A stretch of 64,000 nucleotides of DNA, taken from the NCBI GenBank assembly GCA_947489525.1, contig CANLDW010000001.1, forward strand, positions 124,001 to 188,000, read 5' to 3'. This DNA comes from an uncultured Psychrobacter sp. (GTDB taxonomy: Bacteria > Pseudomonadota > Gammaproteobacteria > Pseudomonadales > Moraxellaceae). The position numbers and the translations under genes were made by a program. The notes under the pieces were generated by a model. The model was given only the letters and a program-made list of their open reading frames with translations, was not told where the DNA came from and did not search any database. Positions within the stretch are counted from its first letter, which is position 1, and each line of letters opens with the position of its first letter. Below are positions 8,969-18,767 of this stretch, piece after piece.

Positions 8969-11194
8969 ATGTCTAATGGTACTGATTCTATTAATAAAAT
9001 GTTTGAAGGTGAAAGCCTTTGCCTAAATACACTTGAAAATGGCATTGTCGAATTGCGCTTTGACAATCAAGCCAGCAAATTTAACACCCTAGATGCCGCT
9101 ACCCTTGGTGAATTAGAGCAAGCGCTTGAGCTAATCACGGATAGCGTCTCAAACATCTACACTATGGATGCCAGCGATGCTATTACGGGTGTTATCGTTA
9201 CCAGCGGCAAATCTGACTTTATCGTTGGTGCCAATATTTATGAGTTTCCTAAATTATTTGCAGGCGACCCTGAGGTATTAGGTGCGCACAATCGCGAAAA
9301 AAGCAGTATTCTAAACAGACTTGAGGACTTGCCCGTACCGACGGTGTCTTTACTGCAAGGGCTGGTACTCGGCGGCGGTTTTGAGCTGGCAATGGCGACG
9401 GATTACCGTATTGCCACTGAGCATACTCAAGCGGCCTTGCCAGAAGTCGGTTTAGGTATCCTGCCGGGATTTGGTGGTACGGTACGTCTGCCTCGGCTCA
9501 TAGGTGCAACAAAAGCGATCGATTGGATCATCTCAGGTAAACAGATTAAGAGTCCTACGCTCGTTGAAGCTGGCGCGGTAGATATTATTGCTGAATCTGA
9601 TAATTTGATAGCTGAGGCCGTACAACTCTTGCAAAAAGTAATAGAAGACAATTCTTGGCAAGAAAAACGCCAGCAAAAGCTCGGCGCCGTCACTATCGAC
9701 AGTGATGATAGCAGTATTGATGATCTAAAAGTTAAAGCCGGCGCGCGCGGTCCCCATTATCCAGCGGCATTAGCCGTTGCCGAGCTAATAGAGCACAGTC
9801 AATCTATGTCTCGTGACAAAGCGCTACTGGCAGAAAACAGCACTTTTATAAAACTAGCGACTAGCTCCACTGCGCAAGCGATGGTGCAACTATTCATCAA
9901 TGATCAAGCCCTCAAAAAGCAAACCCAGCAATACACTAAAAACCTGACCCAAGCGGATAAGATGGCGGTATTAGGCGCAGGAATCATGGGCGGCGGTATT
10001 TCATACACAGCTGCGGTGCGTGGTGTCTCTGTCGTCATGAAAGACATCGTGCAAACCGCTTTAGATACAGGTATGAGTGAGGCCAAAGGTTTACTAGATA
10101 AACAAGTTAAAAAGGGGCGTATGGTTGAGGACAAAGCTAAGGCCGCGCTGAGTAATATTACCCCTACCCTAGATTTTGACGCCTTTGACGATGTGGCTTT
10201 TGTCGTGGAAGCGGTCGTTGAAAATTTAAAGATTAAAAAGTCAGTCCTAGCTGAGGTCGAAAACAAAGTCAGTGACGATACCGTTATTGCGACCAATACC
10301 TCATCCCTATCGATTGCGGACTTAGCTACAAACTTAGCTCGTCCTGAAAACTTCGTTGGCATGCACTTCTTTAACCCTGTGCCTATCATGCCACTCGTGG
10401 AGATTATCCGCGGCCCTAAAAGCAGTGACGAGGCCATCGCCACCGCGGTCAATTATGCCGCGACGATGCGCAAAACCCCTGTCGTCGTCAAAGACTGCGC
10501 AGGCTTTTTGGTCAATCGTATTTTGACCGCGCAATCCTTTGGCTTTATCAAATTAATCCGTGATGGCGCCGACTTTGAGCAAATTGATAAGGCGATGCAA
10601 GCCTTTGGCTGGCCTATGGGTCCTGCCTACTTACAAGATGTCATCGGCATGGATGTCAGCAGCCATGTCATCGACATCATTACCGCAAGCTATCCTGAGC
10701 GTATGCCGATAGAGGATAAGCACGTGATCACCCTAATGGCTGAAAACGGTCGCTATGGTCAAAAGAAGGGTATTGGCTTTTATCGTTTTGAGAAAGACGA
10801 TAAAGGTCGTTTGCAAAAGCTACCTAGTGAAGATACCAAAGCCTTGATTGCCCAGATTCAACACACTGATCAACACAATAATAAAAACAAGGGTCAGCAG
10901 TCCTTTACCGATCAGCAGATCATCGATCGTCTTATGCTACCTATGGTTAATGAAGCGGCCTTATGTTTTGAGGACAAAGTCGCGGACTCTGCCGCTGAGA
11001 TTGATATGAGTCTCATCTTGGGCGCAGGATTCCCGCGTCATTGGGGCGGTCCGCTTAAGTATGCTGACATCATCGGACTGGGTGAGATCATAAAACGCTG
11101 TGAGCCTTATAAAGACTTAGGCGGCTGCTACCGACCGACCCAGTCAATGCAAGCAATGGCAAATAACAACGAGCGCTTTCATCGGCTAACTTAG
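8969..11194 (+). CDS. FadB-like beta-oxidation multienzyme (enoyl-CoA hydratase / 3-hydroxyacyl-CoA dehydrogenase)
   Basis: This 741-residue bifunctional alpha subunit begins with a crotonase domain: the oxyanion-hole region LGGGFELAMA, and the catalytic Glu in ALPEVGLGILPGFGGT. A Rossmann domain follows (VLGAGIMGGGISYTAA). The 3-hydroxyacyl-CoA dehydrogenase signature HFFNPVPIMPLVEII comes next, then the C-terminal helical domain. ATG 8969 is chosen over an in-frame TTG six bases earlier. A Gln/Asn-rich stretch (QHNNKNKGQQ) lies near the C-terminal part. The next gene is the thiolase partner, so this pair would form the alpha2-beta2 complex. A second such pair lies at 17511-20957, suggesting different chain lengths or branched substrates. 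Confidence 0.92.
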   Translation: MSNGTDSINKMFEGESLCLNTLENGIVELRFDNQASKFNTLDAATLGELEQALELITDSVSNIYTMDASDAITGVIVTSGKSDFIVGANIYEFPKLFAGDPEVLGAHNREKSSILNRLEDLPVPTVSLLQGLVLGGGFELAMATDYRIATEHTQAALPEVGLGILPGFGGTVRLPRLIGATKAIDWIISGKQIKSPTLVEAGAVDIIAESDNLIAEAVQLLQKVIEDNSWQEKRQQKLGAVTIDSDDSSIDDLKVKAGARGPHYPAALAVAELIEHSQSMSRDKALLAENSTFIKLATSSTAQAMVQLFINDQALKKQTQQYTKNLTQADKMAVLGAGIMGGGISYTAAVRGVSVVMKDIVQTALDTGMSEAKGLLDKQVKKGRMVEDKAKAALSNITPTLDFDAFDDVAFVVEAVVENLKIKKSVLAEVENKVSDDTVIATNTSSLSIADLATNLARPENFVGMHFFNPVPIMPLVEIIRGPKSSDEAIATAVNYAATMRKTPVVVKDCAGFLVNRILTAQSFGFIKLIRDGADFEQIDKAMQAFGWPMGPAYLQDVIGMDVSSHVIDIITASYPERMPIEDKHVITLMAENGRYGQKKGIGFYRFEKDDKGRLQKLPSEDTKALIAQIQHTDQHNNKNKGQQSFTDQQIIDRLMLPMVNEAALCFEDKVADSAAEIDMSLILGAGFPRHWGGPLKYADIIGLGEIIKRCEPYKDLGGCYRPTQSMQAMANNNERFHRLT

Positions 11195-11438
11195 CCTAAC
11201 TCAACTTAATAAAGTTTTTAAATAAAGCACAAAGATTCTCGCTATAGCTTAGGTAACTTAAATATCATCAAAATGGACGATAGAAACTTAAGTTAATTTA
11301 AGCGATGATTAATTACTGTATTAAACATACTGATTGACCGTTTTGATGGCAATGATCGCTACTGTTTATAAAGTAGCAACTGCCGTATCAAACCGCGCAA
11401 ACTATTTAATCCACAAACTGTTGAACAAGGATAGTTCC

Positions 11439-12611
11439 ATGGCCGAAGCCTATATCGTAGCTGCGACTCGAACCGCAGGGGGACGCCGTAATGGTCGCTT
11501 GTCAGGTTGGCATCCGGCCGACCTTGCTGCTCAAATTCTAAATGCCTTGGTGGATCGCATCGATTTTGACCCTGCCATGATTGACGACGTCATTTTAGGC
11601 TGCGTCAGTCAAGCCGGTGAACAATCTAGTAATATCGCTCGAGGCGCTGTACTCGCCTCCAAGCTCCCAGAAAGCGTACCCGGCACCACAGTCGATCGGC
11701 AGTGCGGCTCCTCACAACAAGCGCTACATTTTGCAGTACAAGCGGTACTGTCTGGTACGCAAGACATTGTCATCGCAGGCGGCGTTGAGAGTATGAGCCG
11801 TGTACCGATGGGTATGCCTCATCATTTACCGCTCAAAAACGACTTAGGTCATTACGTCAGCTCAGGCATTGAGGCCAATTACCCTGATGTTGTCTTTAGC
11901 CAGTTTGACGGTGCCGAAAAAATAGCAGTCAAATACGGACTATCTAAAGACATGCTGGACGAATTTGCTTTATCCAGTCACAAAAAAGCCATTCACGCGA
12001 CAGAATCTGGCTACTTTGCCAAAGAGATTCTCCCCATCGAAATTACAACCGCTGACGGTCAAACTGAACAACATATCATCGATGAAGGTATCCGCTTTGA
12101 TGCCTCTTTAGATTCTATTCGTAACGTAAAACTCATAACACAAGGCGGTCGAATCTCAGCGGCGGCGGCCAGTCAAATCTGTGATGGGGCATCGGGCATG
12201 CTCATCGTTAATGAGCGCGGGCTAAAAGCCTTGGGTGTTCAGCCATTGGCACGTATTCATCATATCAGTGTCCTCGGACACGATCCTGTCATTATGTTAG
12301 AGGCGCCTATTCCAGCCACTCAAAACGCGCTAGCCAAAGCAGGTCTAAACATTGATGACATTGATTTATATGAAGTTAATGAAGCCTTTGCGCCCATTCC
12401 ATTAGCGTGGTTGCAAGCCATATCAGCCGATCCCGATAAGCTCAATATTAACGGCGGTGCTATCGCTTTGGGACATCCTTTAGGGGCAACGGGCACGAAA
12501 CTGATGACCACCTTACTACATTCGCTACATCGCACTCAGGGACGATACGGTCTACAAACCTTATGCGAAGGCGGCGGTCTTGCCAATGTGACCATTATTG
12601 AGCGCTTGTAA
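11439..12611 (+). CDS. FadA-like 3-ketoacyl-CoA thiolase
   Basis: This 390-residue thiolase cleaves 3-ketoacyl-CoA to acetyl-CoA and a shortened acyl-CoA. The nucleophile Cys sits in TVDRQCGSSQQALH, His in [15 protein letters not shown], and the second Cys in TLCEGGGLANV. The start at MAEAYIVAATRTAGG follows AAGGATAG and gives the normal family length; an upstream in-frame TTG would add an unlikely 35-residue leader. It is the beta subunit for the FadB-like protein upstream, although the 244-base gap allows a separate promoter. Confidence 0.92.
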   Translation: MAEAYIVAATRTAGGRRNGRLSGWHPADLAAQILNALVDRIDFDPAMIDDVILGCVSQAGEQSSNIARGAVLASKLPESVPGTTVDRQCGSSQQALHFAVQAVLSGTQDIVIAGGVESMSRVPMGMPHHLPLKNDLGHYVSSGIEANYPDVVFSQFDGAEKIAVKYGLSKDMLDEFALSSHKKAIHATESGYFAKEILPIEITTADGQTEQHIIDEGIRFDASLDSIRNVKLITQGGRISAAAASQICDGASGMLIVNERGLKALGVQPLARIHHISVLGHDPVIMLEAPIPATQNALAKAGLNIDDIDLYEVNEAFAPIPLAWLQAISADPDKLNINGGAIALGHPLGATGTKLMTTLLHSLHRTQGRYGLQTLCEGGGLANVTIIERL

Positions 12612-12641
12612 GGGCTAAGCGTTAGTAAGACGACACTTATG

Positions 12642-12683
12642 TAGTTAAAGACAGATAGTTAAAGATAAATAGTTAAACACCAT
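12642..12683. repeat. 14-bp tandem repeat, three units
   Basis: Units TAGTTAAAGACAGA, TAGTTAAAGATAAA and TAGTTAAACACCAT lie head to tail between the thiolase and the porin gene. The first eight bases are invariant. Function is unknown; it could be slippage or a regulator-binding array. Confidence 0.6.
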
Positions 12684-12857
12684 AAAGGTAAAGGCTTAAA
12701 CAATATCTTTATTTTATAGATTAAGGCCTATACAACGAAGCTGCTAATTGGTTTGCTATAAAAAATTAACGTTCTATTTATTTCCAAATTTACTCAAAAA
12801 ACAGATTTGTAGACTTTATGCTATCAATCGCCTCTCTCATCAAAAAAGGATTTTTCG

Positions 12858-13790
12858 ATGAAATATTTAGTACTGTTAAGTGTTTTAGGTGCCGCTGCGG
12901 TCAGTCATAGCGCCAGCGCTGCCAATATAGCTGATTACTTTGCCAATCAGCCCGCCCCTGACAAGCGTTATTCTGTATCAGTTGGCTGGTTGCACGCTAA
13001 TCCGACAGGAGACGCAAACGCACTACAAAACTCTACCGTTATTAACGATGGGAGCAGCTCTGGGGTTTTGACAGACATCACAGGATTACAAAATTGGCAA
13101 AGCCCTAATACAGGGCTTGAAGCTGACAACGTAGATACAGCAGGTATACTTTTTAAGTATTCTGCCACTGACAATATTAAGTTTGAAATCAAAGGCGGCG
13201 TACCTCCAAAAGTAGATATTCTTGGCAAAGGGACTGTCTTCGCACCAATTAGTGCCTCACTAGGTGACGATGTACTAGCTAATGGCCTGCAAATTAGTGA
13301 TTTAACACAAGGGAGCGGTGTTGCTGCGTCAGCTAGAGCGTGGCTGCCCGTTGTCGAAGCTCAATATCAATTTGGCAAATCAGGGGTTGATAAGTTGCGG
13401 CCTTATGTTGGCGTTGGTTTCATGTATGCTTACTTCAATGACATTGAATTAAACGACGGCATACGCAACGACTTGGAGATAGCCGGTCAACGCGTGCAGC
13501 AGCTACAAGCCGACAACCCATTTGTCGCTATAGGAGAGCTTGCCGCTGATGGTTCAATGGATGTAGACGTGGATAGCAGCTCTGATTTTGCCCCTATCAT
13601 AACGGTGGGCGCCACTTACGATTTAAATGACAAGTGGTTTGCGGTCGGATCATTATCTTATGCAAAACTCGATAGTGATACCACGATCAAAGTTATTGAC
13701 AAGCAAACTAACGAGACGTTAATCAAGGCAAAAACCAAGACTGATATCGATCCATTTATAACCTACTTAGGCGTTGGTTATCGTTTTTAA
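12858..13790 (+). CDS. OmpW/AlkL-family outer membrane protein
   Basis: This 310-residue protein has a Sec signal peptide (cleavage near SHSASA/AN, residue 21-22), alternating beta-strand pattern, and a C-terminal Phe (YLGVGYRF) as expected for BAM-assembled barrels. OmpW/AlkL proteins form 8-stranded barrels that let hydrophobic molecules pass the outer membrane. It is longer than typical OmpW (about 210), with extra residues in probable extracellular loops, notably the segment with IRNDLEIAGQRVQQLQADNP. Between fatty-acid genes, and with an AlkS-like regulator downstream, it likely imports the pathway's substrate. Confidence 0.85.
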   Translation: MKYLVLLSVLGAAAVSHSASAANIADYFANQPAPDKRYSVSVGWLHANPTGDANALQNSTVINDGSSSGVLTDITGLQNWQSPNTGLEADNVDTAGILFKYSATDNIKFEIKGGVPPKVDILGKGTVFAPISASLGDDVLANGLQISDLTQGSGVAASARAWLPVVEAQYQFGKSGVDKLRPYVGVGFMYAYFNDIELNDGIRNDLEIAGQRVQQLQADNPFVAIGELAADGSMDVDVDSSSDFAPIITVGATYDLNDKWFAVGSLSYAKLDSDTTIKVIDKQTNETLIKAKTKTDIDPFITYLGVGYRF

Positions 13791-13855
13791 GCCTCTTTAT
13801 TAACCATAAACCAATAGCAAACTAATGACCTAACTACTAACGAAAGGAAATCGTT

Positions 13856-15061
13856 ATGACAACCTTACTTACAGCAAACCCAAAATCCGTCAAAAAGCGC
13901 GAAGCTTTCTTAACCCTGTATAGTGAAGATGAACTACAGCTTATGCTCGATATGGCCAACGATGCCGATCCGATCTCCGACAGCGTTATCAGCGAACAAA
14001 TGAGTAGCGATAAAGGCAGTAGAAGTGATATCCGTACTGGTGTTAAAGAAGGTTTGGCGTCACTCGATGATCCAGCGCCTGCTCTTAAAGCCTTTTTAGA
14101 AGACTCCGAACAGCTTCCTGATTGGGTCGATCAGAGCATTTTAGTTAAAGGGGCACAGAACTACTTAACCGTAAATGCTCTATGGCAGTCGGTCTCTTTG
14201 GGGCCTGGGTCTTTGACGCATACTTATTGCTCACCCACTATCGCCAAAGTCCTAACCCAGACCACCAATATCACCGATATGGCAGTGAGACGTATTCTTG
14301 AGACCGCGCTTTGGAAACAGTACGTGCTCGTACCTAATGGTTTAATGCCGGGTAATCAAGGCTATATTCATACCTTAGAAGTGCGCTTGCTGCACTCTCG
14401 CGTGCGCATAGGTCTGCTCAAAAAAGGCTGGGATACCCAGACCCTAGGACAGCCGATTAATCAGCTCGATATGATGCGTACGTGGCTTGACTTTACCTAT
14501 ATTCCCTTTATGGCGTTAGAAAAATTCGGCATTACTTATAGTAATGAAGAGCTTAACGATATCTACCATCTCTGGCAACTTATCGCCAAATTGCTTGGTA
14601 TTCCTAAAAAGTACTATCGCTTGGTACAAGATAAAGCCTCAGCAGAAAAGATGCTTGCGATGCTGGATTTGGTATCCAATGAGCCTAATGAAAACTCAAA
14701 ACTCTTAACCGAAAAAATGCTTTTGGCGCTTGGTCACATACTATCGCCATTCATTGGTTTGCCGCCCGACGTCACTATCGATCTGATGCATAGCTTCTGC
14801 CGTGTCATCCATGGCGATGAGCTTGCCGATCAGTTAGGCGTCACCCAAAACCCAACGATGGCTATGGTTCCGGTGTTTACTGCTGCTAATAGCTACGAGA
14901 AGCAAATCTTAGACAATAGTCCTGAGTACCGTCAGCAAAAGATTCAAGAAACCTTGGCAACTTTTGACATGATAGCCGATGACATCGAAGCAGGTGGACA
15001 AACGACTTATCAGCAAAGCGCTGACGTGATGGGTGAAGCTGGTATTCCGCAAACCACTTAG
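13856..15061 (+). CDS. DUF2236 / MpaB-family oxygenase-like protein, copy 2
   Basis: This 401-residue paralogue of the 2353 protein aligns with it end to end, with His180 in VRLLHSRVR at the same residue number. Shared blocks include LWQSVSLGPGSLTHTYCSPT, WKQYVLVPNG and LDFTYIPFMALEKFGITY. It has no signal peptide. A good AAAGGAAA site precedes ATG 13856. It lies 65 bases after the OmpW/AlkL-like gene and 45 bases before an acyl-CoA ligase, suggesting porin, oxygenase and ligase act in sequence. As with copy 1, a heme-dependent C=C cleavage or related oxidation is inferred from the family. Confidence 0.8.
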   Translation: MTTLLTANPKSVKKREAFLTLYSEDELQLMLDMANDADPISDSVISEQMSSDKGSRSDIRTGVKEGLASLDDPAPALKAFLEDSEQLPDWVDQSILVKGAQNYLTVNALWQSVSLGPGSLTHTYCSPTIAKVLTQTTNITDMAVRRILETALWKQYVLVPNGLMPGNQGYIHTLEVRLLHSRVRIGLLKKGWDTQTLGQPINQLDMMRTWLDFTYIPFMALEKFGITYSNEELNDIYHLWQLIAKLLGIPKKYYRLVQDKASAEKMLAMLDLVSNEPNENSKLLTEKMLLALGHILSPFIGLPPDVTIDLMHSFCRVIHGDELADQLGVTQNPTMAMVPVFTAANSYEKQILDNSPEYRQQKIQETLATFDMIADDIEAGGQTTYQQSADVMGEAGIPQTT

Positions 15062-15106
15062 TCCGCTGATTTAGAATTGCATACTATACGAGAATGGAGA
15101 TCTCAG

Positions 15107-16660
15107 ATGCATCTTACCCAAGTTATTCATAAGGCCGCGCGCGAAAAACCCACAGGGATAGCCACAGTATTTAAACAGCGCCGAACGACTCATGCCCAAA
15201 CTCTACGGCGCGTCGCTAGGCTTGCCGCTGGTTTAGCTGGTCTTGGTGTCAATATTGGAGACCGAGTTGGCATCTTATCTGCCAATTCAGATTACTACAT
15301 AGAGTCCCTGTATGCCGTATTGTGGGTAGGCGGTGTAATCAATCCCATTAATACGCGCTGGAGCAGTCAAGAAATTGCTTTTTCACTGATTGACTGCGAT
15401 ACCCGTGTGCTTTTTATTGATGACAACTTTATTCCTATTCTTGATGGTTTAAAGGAGTTGTGTCCTTGTCTTGAGACCGTCATCTATTGCGGCGAGCATA
15501 GCGCACCAGACGACATGCACGACTTTGAACGCTTAATAGCGACCAATGAGCCTATAGCCGATCATCACCGCTGTGATAATGACTTGGCCGCTATTCTTTA
15601 CACCGGCGGCACCACTGGTCAGCCCAAAGGCGTTATGCTCTCGCATCAAGCCATCTTAATGAATGCCTTAACTACGCTTGCAGCGGCGCGGCGACCAGAG
15701 ATCAACGTCGAGATGCACGTCGCTCCTTTATTTCACGTAGGAGGAATTGCAACGTTATGTCAGTCAGCACTGCGTCAAATTACGCAAGTCATTTTGCCGC
15801 ACTTCGATCCTAAGCTTGTCATACAAACCATTGAACAAGAGCAAGTTAACGAGACTTTTTTAGTGCCAACGATGTTGCAAATGGTATTGGATTGTCCTGA
15901 TTTTGCTCAACATGATCTCAGTAGCTTAAAAAATGTGGTTTACGGCGCAGCTTCTATTGATGAGACACTACTAAAACAGGCGATTCACGCCATGCCTCAT
16001 ACCCAATTTATGCAAGTCTACGGCATGACTGAGGTGGCACCCGTGGTCACGGTACTGCCCGCCTTTTGTCACACCCTAGCTGGGCAAAAATTAAAAAAGC
16101 TAAAGTCAGCAGGACGCCCCACACCTACCAGTGAGGTAAAAATTGTCCATCCTAACACTGGCGAGGAATGTAAGTTTGGCGAGTTCGGTGAAATTACGGT
16201 GCGCACACCTTCTGTCATGCTTGGGTATTGGAACAAACCCGATCAAACCAAACATGCCTTACAAGATGGGTGGTTGCATACTGGTGATGGCGGTTATTTG
16301 GATGAAGATGGCTATTTATTCGTCACAGATAGGCTCAAAGATATGATCGTCAGTGGCGGGGAGAATATTTATTCCTCAGAAGTTGAGAATGCGCTGTTAT
16401 CGCATCCCTCTATACAAATGTGCGCAGTCATTGGTGTTCCTCACGCTAAATGGGGTGAAGCCGTCCATGCAATCATTGTCCTACGTGACAATCATACTTT
16501 GAGTAGTGAGGAAGCCATTAAACACTGTCGCAGTCTCATTGCTGGTTATAAATCCCCTCGCAGTGTTGAGTTTCGCGCTGAGTTTCCACTATCTGCTGCG
16601 GGTAAAATATTGAAGAGCGAGCTACGAGCGTCTTACCGCAACGATGCTATTAACCACTAG
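15107..16660 (+). CDS. AMP-forming acyl-CoA ligase, second copy
   Basis: This 517-residue ANL ligase has the P-loop LYTGGTTGQPKG near residues 164-175, the YGMTE motif, DGWLHTGDGGYLDEDGY, the hinge DRLKDMIVSGGENIYSSEVE, and the C-terminal catalytic Lys in SAAGKILKSELR. The start is ATG 15107 because GGAGA lies six bases upstream; an in-frame ATG 30 bases earlier lacks such a site. It follows the second DUF2236 gene closely and precedes an enoyl-CoA hydratase by 19 bases, so it probably activates the product of the oxygenase. It differs clearly from the 396 ligase; the two may prefer different chain lengths. Confidence 0.92.
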   Translation: MHLTQVIHKAAREKPTGIATVFKQRRTTHAQTLRRVARLAAGLAGLGVNIGDRVGILSANSDYYIESLYAVLWVGGVINPINTRWSSQEIAFSLIDCDTRVLFIDDNFIPILDGLKELCPCLETVIYCGEHSAPDDMHDFERLIATNEPIADHHRCDNDLAAILYTGGTTGQPKGVMLSHQAILMNALTTLAAARRPEINVEMHVAPLFHVGGIATLCQSALRQITQVILPHFDPKLVIQTIEQEQVNETFLVPTMLQMVLDCPDFAQHDLSSLKNVVYGAASIDETLLKQAIHAMPHTQFMQVYGMTEVAPVVTVLPAFCHTLAGQKLKKLKSAGRPTPTSEVKIVHPNTGEECKFGEFGEITVRTPSVMLGYWNKPDQTKHALQDGWLHTGDGGYLDEDGYLFVTDRLKDMIVSGGENIYSSEVENALLSHPSIQMCAVIGVPHAKWGEAVHAIIVLRDNHTLSSEEAIKHCRSLIAGYKSPRSVEFRAEFPLSAAGKILKSELRASYRNDAINH

Positions 16661-16679
16661 CCATTAGGGATTAAAAATT

Positions 16680-17471
16680 ATGAAAACGATTACCGTAGAA
16701 ATACGCGACACTATCGCTATTGTAAAAATAAATCGTCCTACCGCTTTTAATAGTATGAATGAGCAAATGGCCATTGATGCTCGGCAAGCGCTGGCTGATA
16801 TTCCCCAAAACAATACTATTCGCGCCATGATATTAACAGCTGAAGGCCGCAGTTTTTGTGCCGGTGCCGAGCTTAACGATGAATTATCGAATGGCGATGA
16901 GCAACATTCGGCAGGCGCATTACTCAATTCGACCATGCGCGATCATACCAATCCTTGGATTCATGATTTGCACACCATGCCTATGCCTGTGGTCGTCGCC
17001 ATCAATGGCGTGGCGGCGGGCGCCGGTGTCGGACTAGCACTGGCAGGCGATATCAGTATTGCAGCCCATTCAGCTTCTTTTGTCTTAACTTTTAGCGCAA
17101 AGTTAGGTTTAATTCCTGATGTCGGACTCACTTGGCAGTTATCTCGCCGTATCGGTATGGCTCGTGCCACAGCAGCAGCGTTATTAGGCGACAAAATCAG
17201 TGCCCAGCAAGCGGTAGACTGGGGTCTGATTTGGCAGTGCGTAGATGACGACAAACTCATGGAGGTGGCAATAAGTACGGCTAACCAGTTGGCTAAGATG
17301 CCAAGGCACGCCGCTTTAGAGCTACGTCAAGCACTACATCATGCGCAAACCATGCCTTTAGAAGCTCAACTTGATTATGAAAGACAACGCCAGTGCGTGC
17401 TTATTGAAAAGCCTGAATTTAAAGAAGGTGTGGCAGCCTTTAAAGAAAAACGTACGCCTAATTTTAATTAA
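16680..17471 (+). CDS. enoyl-CoA hydratase/isomerase family protein
   Basis: This 263-residue crotonase-fold protein starts with the usual TVEIRDTIAIVKINRP. It has the oxyanion-hole segments FCAGAELND and INGVAAGAGVGLALAGD, but where classical hydratases have the first Glu it has Val-Gly (GAGVGLAL). In the second position it has KLGLIPDVGLTWQLSRRIG, with Asp. It may therefore be an isomerase or a PaaG-like enzyme rather than a plain hydratase. It sits in one operon with the ligase upstream and the thiolase downstream (39-base gap). Confidence 0.87.
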   Translation: MKTITVEIRDTIAIVKINRPTAFNSMNEQMAIDARQALADIPQNNTIRAMILTAEGRSFCAGAELNDELSNGDEQHSAGALLNSTMRDHTNPWIHDLHTMPMPVVVAINGVAAGAGVGLALAGDISIAAHSASFVLTFSAKLGLIPDVGLTWQLSRRIGMARATAAALLGDKISAQQAVDWGLIWQCVDDDKLMEVAISTANQLAKMPRHAALELRQALHHAQTMPLEAQLDYERQRQCVLIEKPEFKEGVAAFKEKRTPNFN

Positions 17472-17510
17472 ATCACCTTGCATTGACATGTGCGCCCTTA
17501 GGATACCCTT

Positions 17511-18716
17511 ATGAACGACGCTTTTATTTATGATCACATTAGAACCCCGCGCGGCAAAGGTCGCGCTAGTGGCGCTTTGCATGAGGTTACGCCTATTAAA
17601 CTTGCCAGCCAAGTGCTACGCCAGCTGCACAAGCGCAATGAGTTTGATGCCAGTGCTATAGACGATGTGGGCTTTGGTATTGTTATGCCTATAGGCGAGC
17701 AAGGCGCGGATCTTACCCGTTCAGCGCTATTAGACGCCGGCTACGGTAGCAGTGTACCGGGCTATCAGCTCAATCGCTTTTGCACCTCCTCTCTTGATAC
17801 GCTAAACCAAGGCGTCGCTAGTATTATGGCCGGTATCAATTCAGGCGTTATCGCAGGCGGCGTCGAGTCGATGTCGCGGGTCACTATTGGCTCAGATGGC
17901 GGCGCGTGTTATAGCGACCCACAGGTTTTACAAGATTTCCCTTACATGCCAAATGGTGTGGCGGCTGACTTGATGGCGACCTTAAATGGTTTTACACGCT
18001 GCGATGTCGACACTTATGCCGCCCAAAGCCAACAGCGTGCCGCTCATGCACAAATGCAAGGACGCTTTGATAAATCACTGATTGACGTGCTCGATGCTAA
18101 CGGTCAGGTACTATTAGCCAAAGATGAAGCGCTACGTCCAGAGACCACTATAGAGAGTCTAGCCAAACTAAACCCTGTGTTTGGCGCATTGGGTGAGCTT
18201 GGTTATGACTCCATTGCCAAGCAGCGCTATCCGCAGCTAGAGACGATTGAGCATATCCATACCAGCGGTAATTCTAGTGGTATCGTCGATGGTGCTAGCG
18301 CGGTGCTCATAGGCTCGGCTGATTATGGAATTATGAATGATCTAAAACCGCGTGCGCGCATTCGTCATTTTACCCAAGTCGCCAGCGAGCCACTGCTTAG
18401 CCTTAGTGGACCGATACCTGCGACGGAGAAGCTCCTCAAACAAGCAAAAATGAGTATTGCAGACATTAATTTGTTTGAGATAAATGAAGCCTTTGCAGTC
18501 GTGCCCTTGAGCTATATGCAGCATTTTAACCTTGATGACAGCATAGTCAATGTCAACGGCGGTGCTATTGCCCTCGGACATCCGCTCGGGGCAACAGGAG
18601 CAATGTTAGTGGGTACAGTGCTCGATGAGCTAGAGCGCCAAGGACTTGCCACAGCTATTGTTACCTTATGCGCAGCCTCTGGTCAGGCAACGGCTACCTT
18701 GATTGAGCGTCTATAA
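17511..18716 (+). CDS. acetyl-CoA C-acyltransferase (thiolase), second copy
   Basis: This 401-residue thiolase has the leading [19 protein letters not shown] typical of FadI-like enzymes. The nucleophile Cys is in [10 protein letters not shown], His in [16 protein letters not shown], and the second Cys in [17 protein letters not shown]. The last block, with CAASG rather than CGGGG, is a known variant in this subgroup. A FadB-like gene follows after 51 bases, so this is the second thiolase/multienzyme pair, in the order FadI-FadJ. Confidence 0.9.
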   Translation: MNDAFIYDHIRTPRGKGRASGALHEVTPIKLASQVLRQLHKRNEFDASAIDDVGFGIVMPIGEQGADLTRSALLDAGYGSSVPGYQLNRFCTSSLDTLNQGVASIMAGINSGVIAGGVESMSRVTIGSDGGACYSDPQVLQDFPYMPNGVAADLMATLNGFTRCDVDTYAAQSQQRAAHAQMQGRFDKSLIDVLDANGQVLLAKDEALRPETTIESLAKLNPVFGALGELGYDSIAKQRYPQLETIEHIHTSGNSSGIVDGASAVLIGSADYGIMNDLKPRARIRHFTQVASEPLLSLSGPIPATEKLLKQAKMSIADINLFEINEAFAVVPLSYMQHFNLDDSIVNVNGGAIALGHPLGATGAMLVGTVLDELERQGLATAIVTLCAASGQATATLIERL

Positions 18717-18767
18717 CTGTTGAGCGCCTATAAATTGATTATTTAAAAATACGGGAGTACTACCCCT

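Noticed and set aside
9904..10452. 182-codon antisense open frame within the first FadB-like gene
   Set aside because: It mirrors the coding bias of the opposite strand, is Ser/Thr/Ala-rich without domain motifs, and lies wholly inside a well-supported gene.
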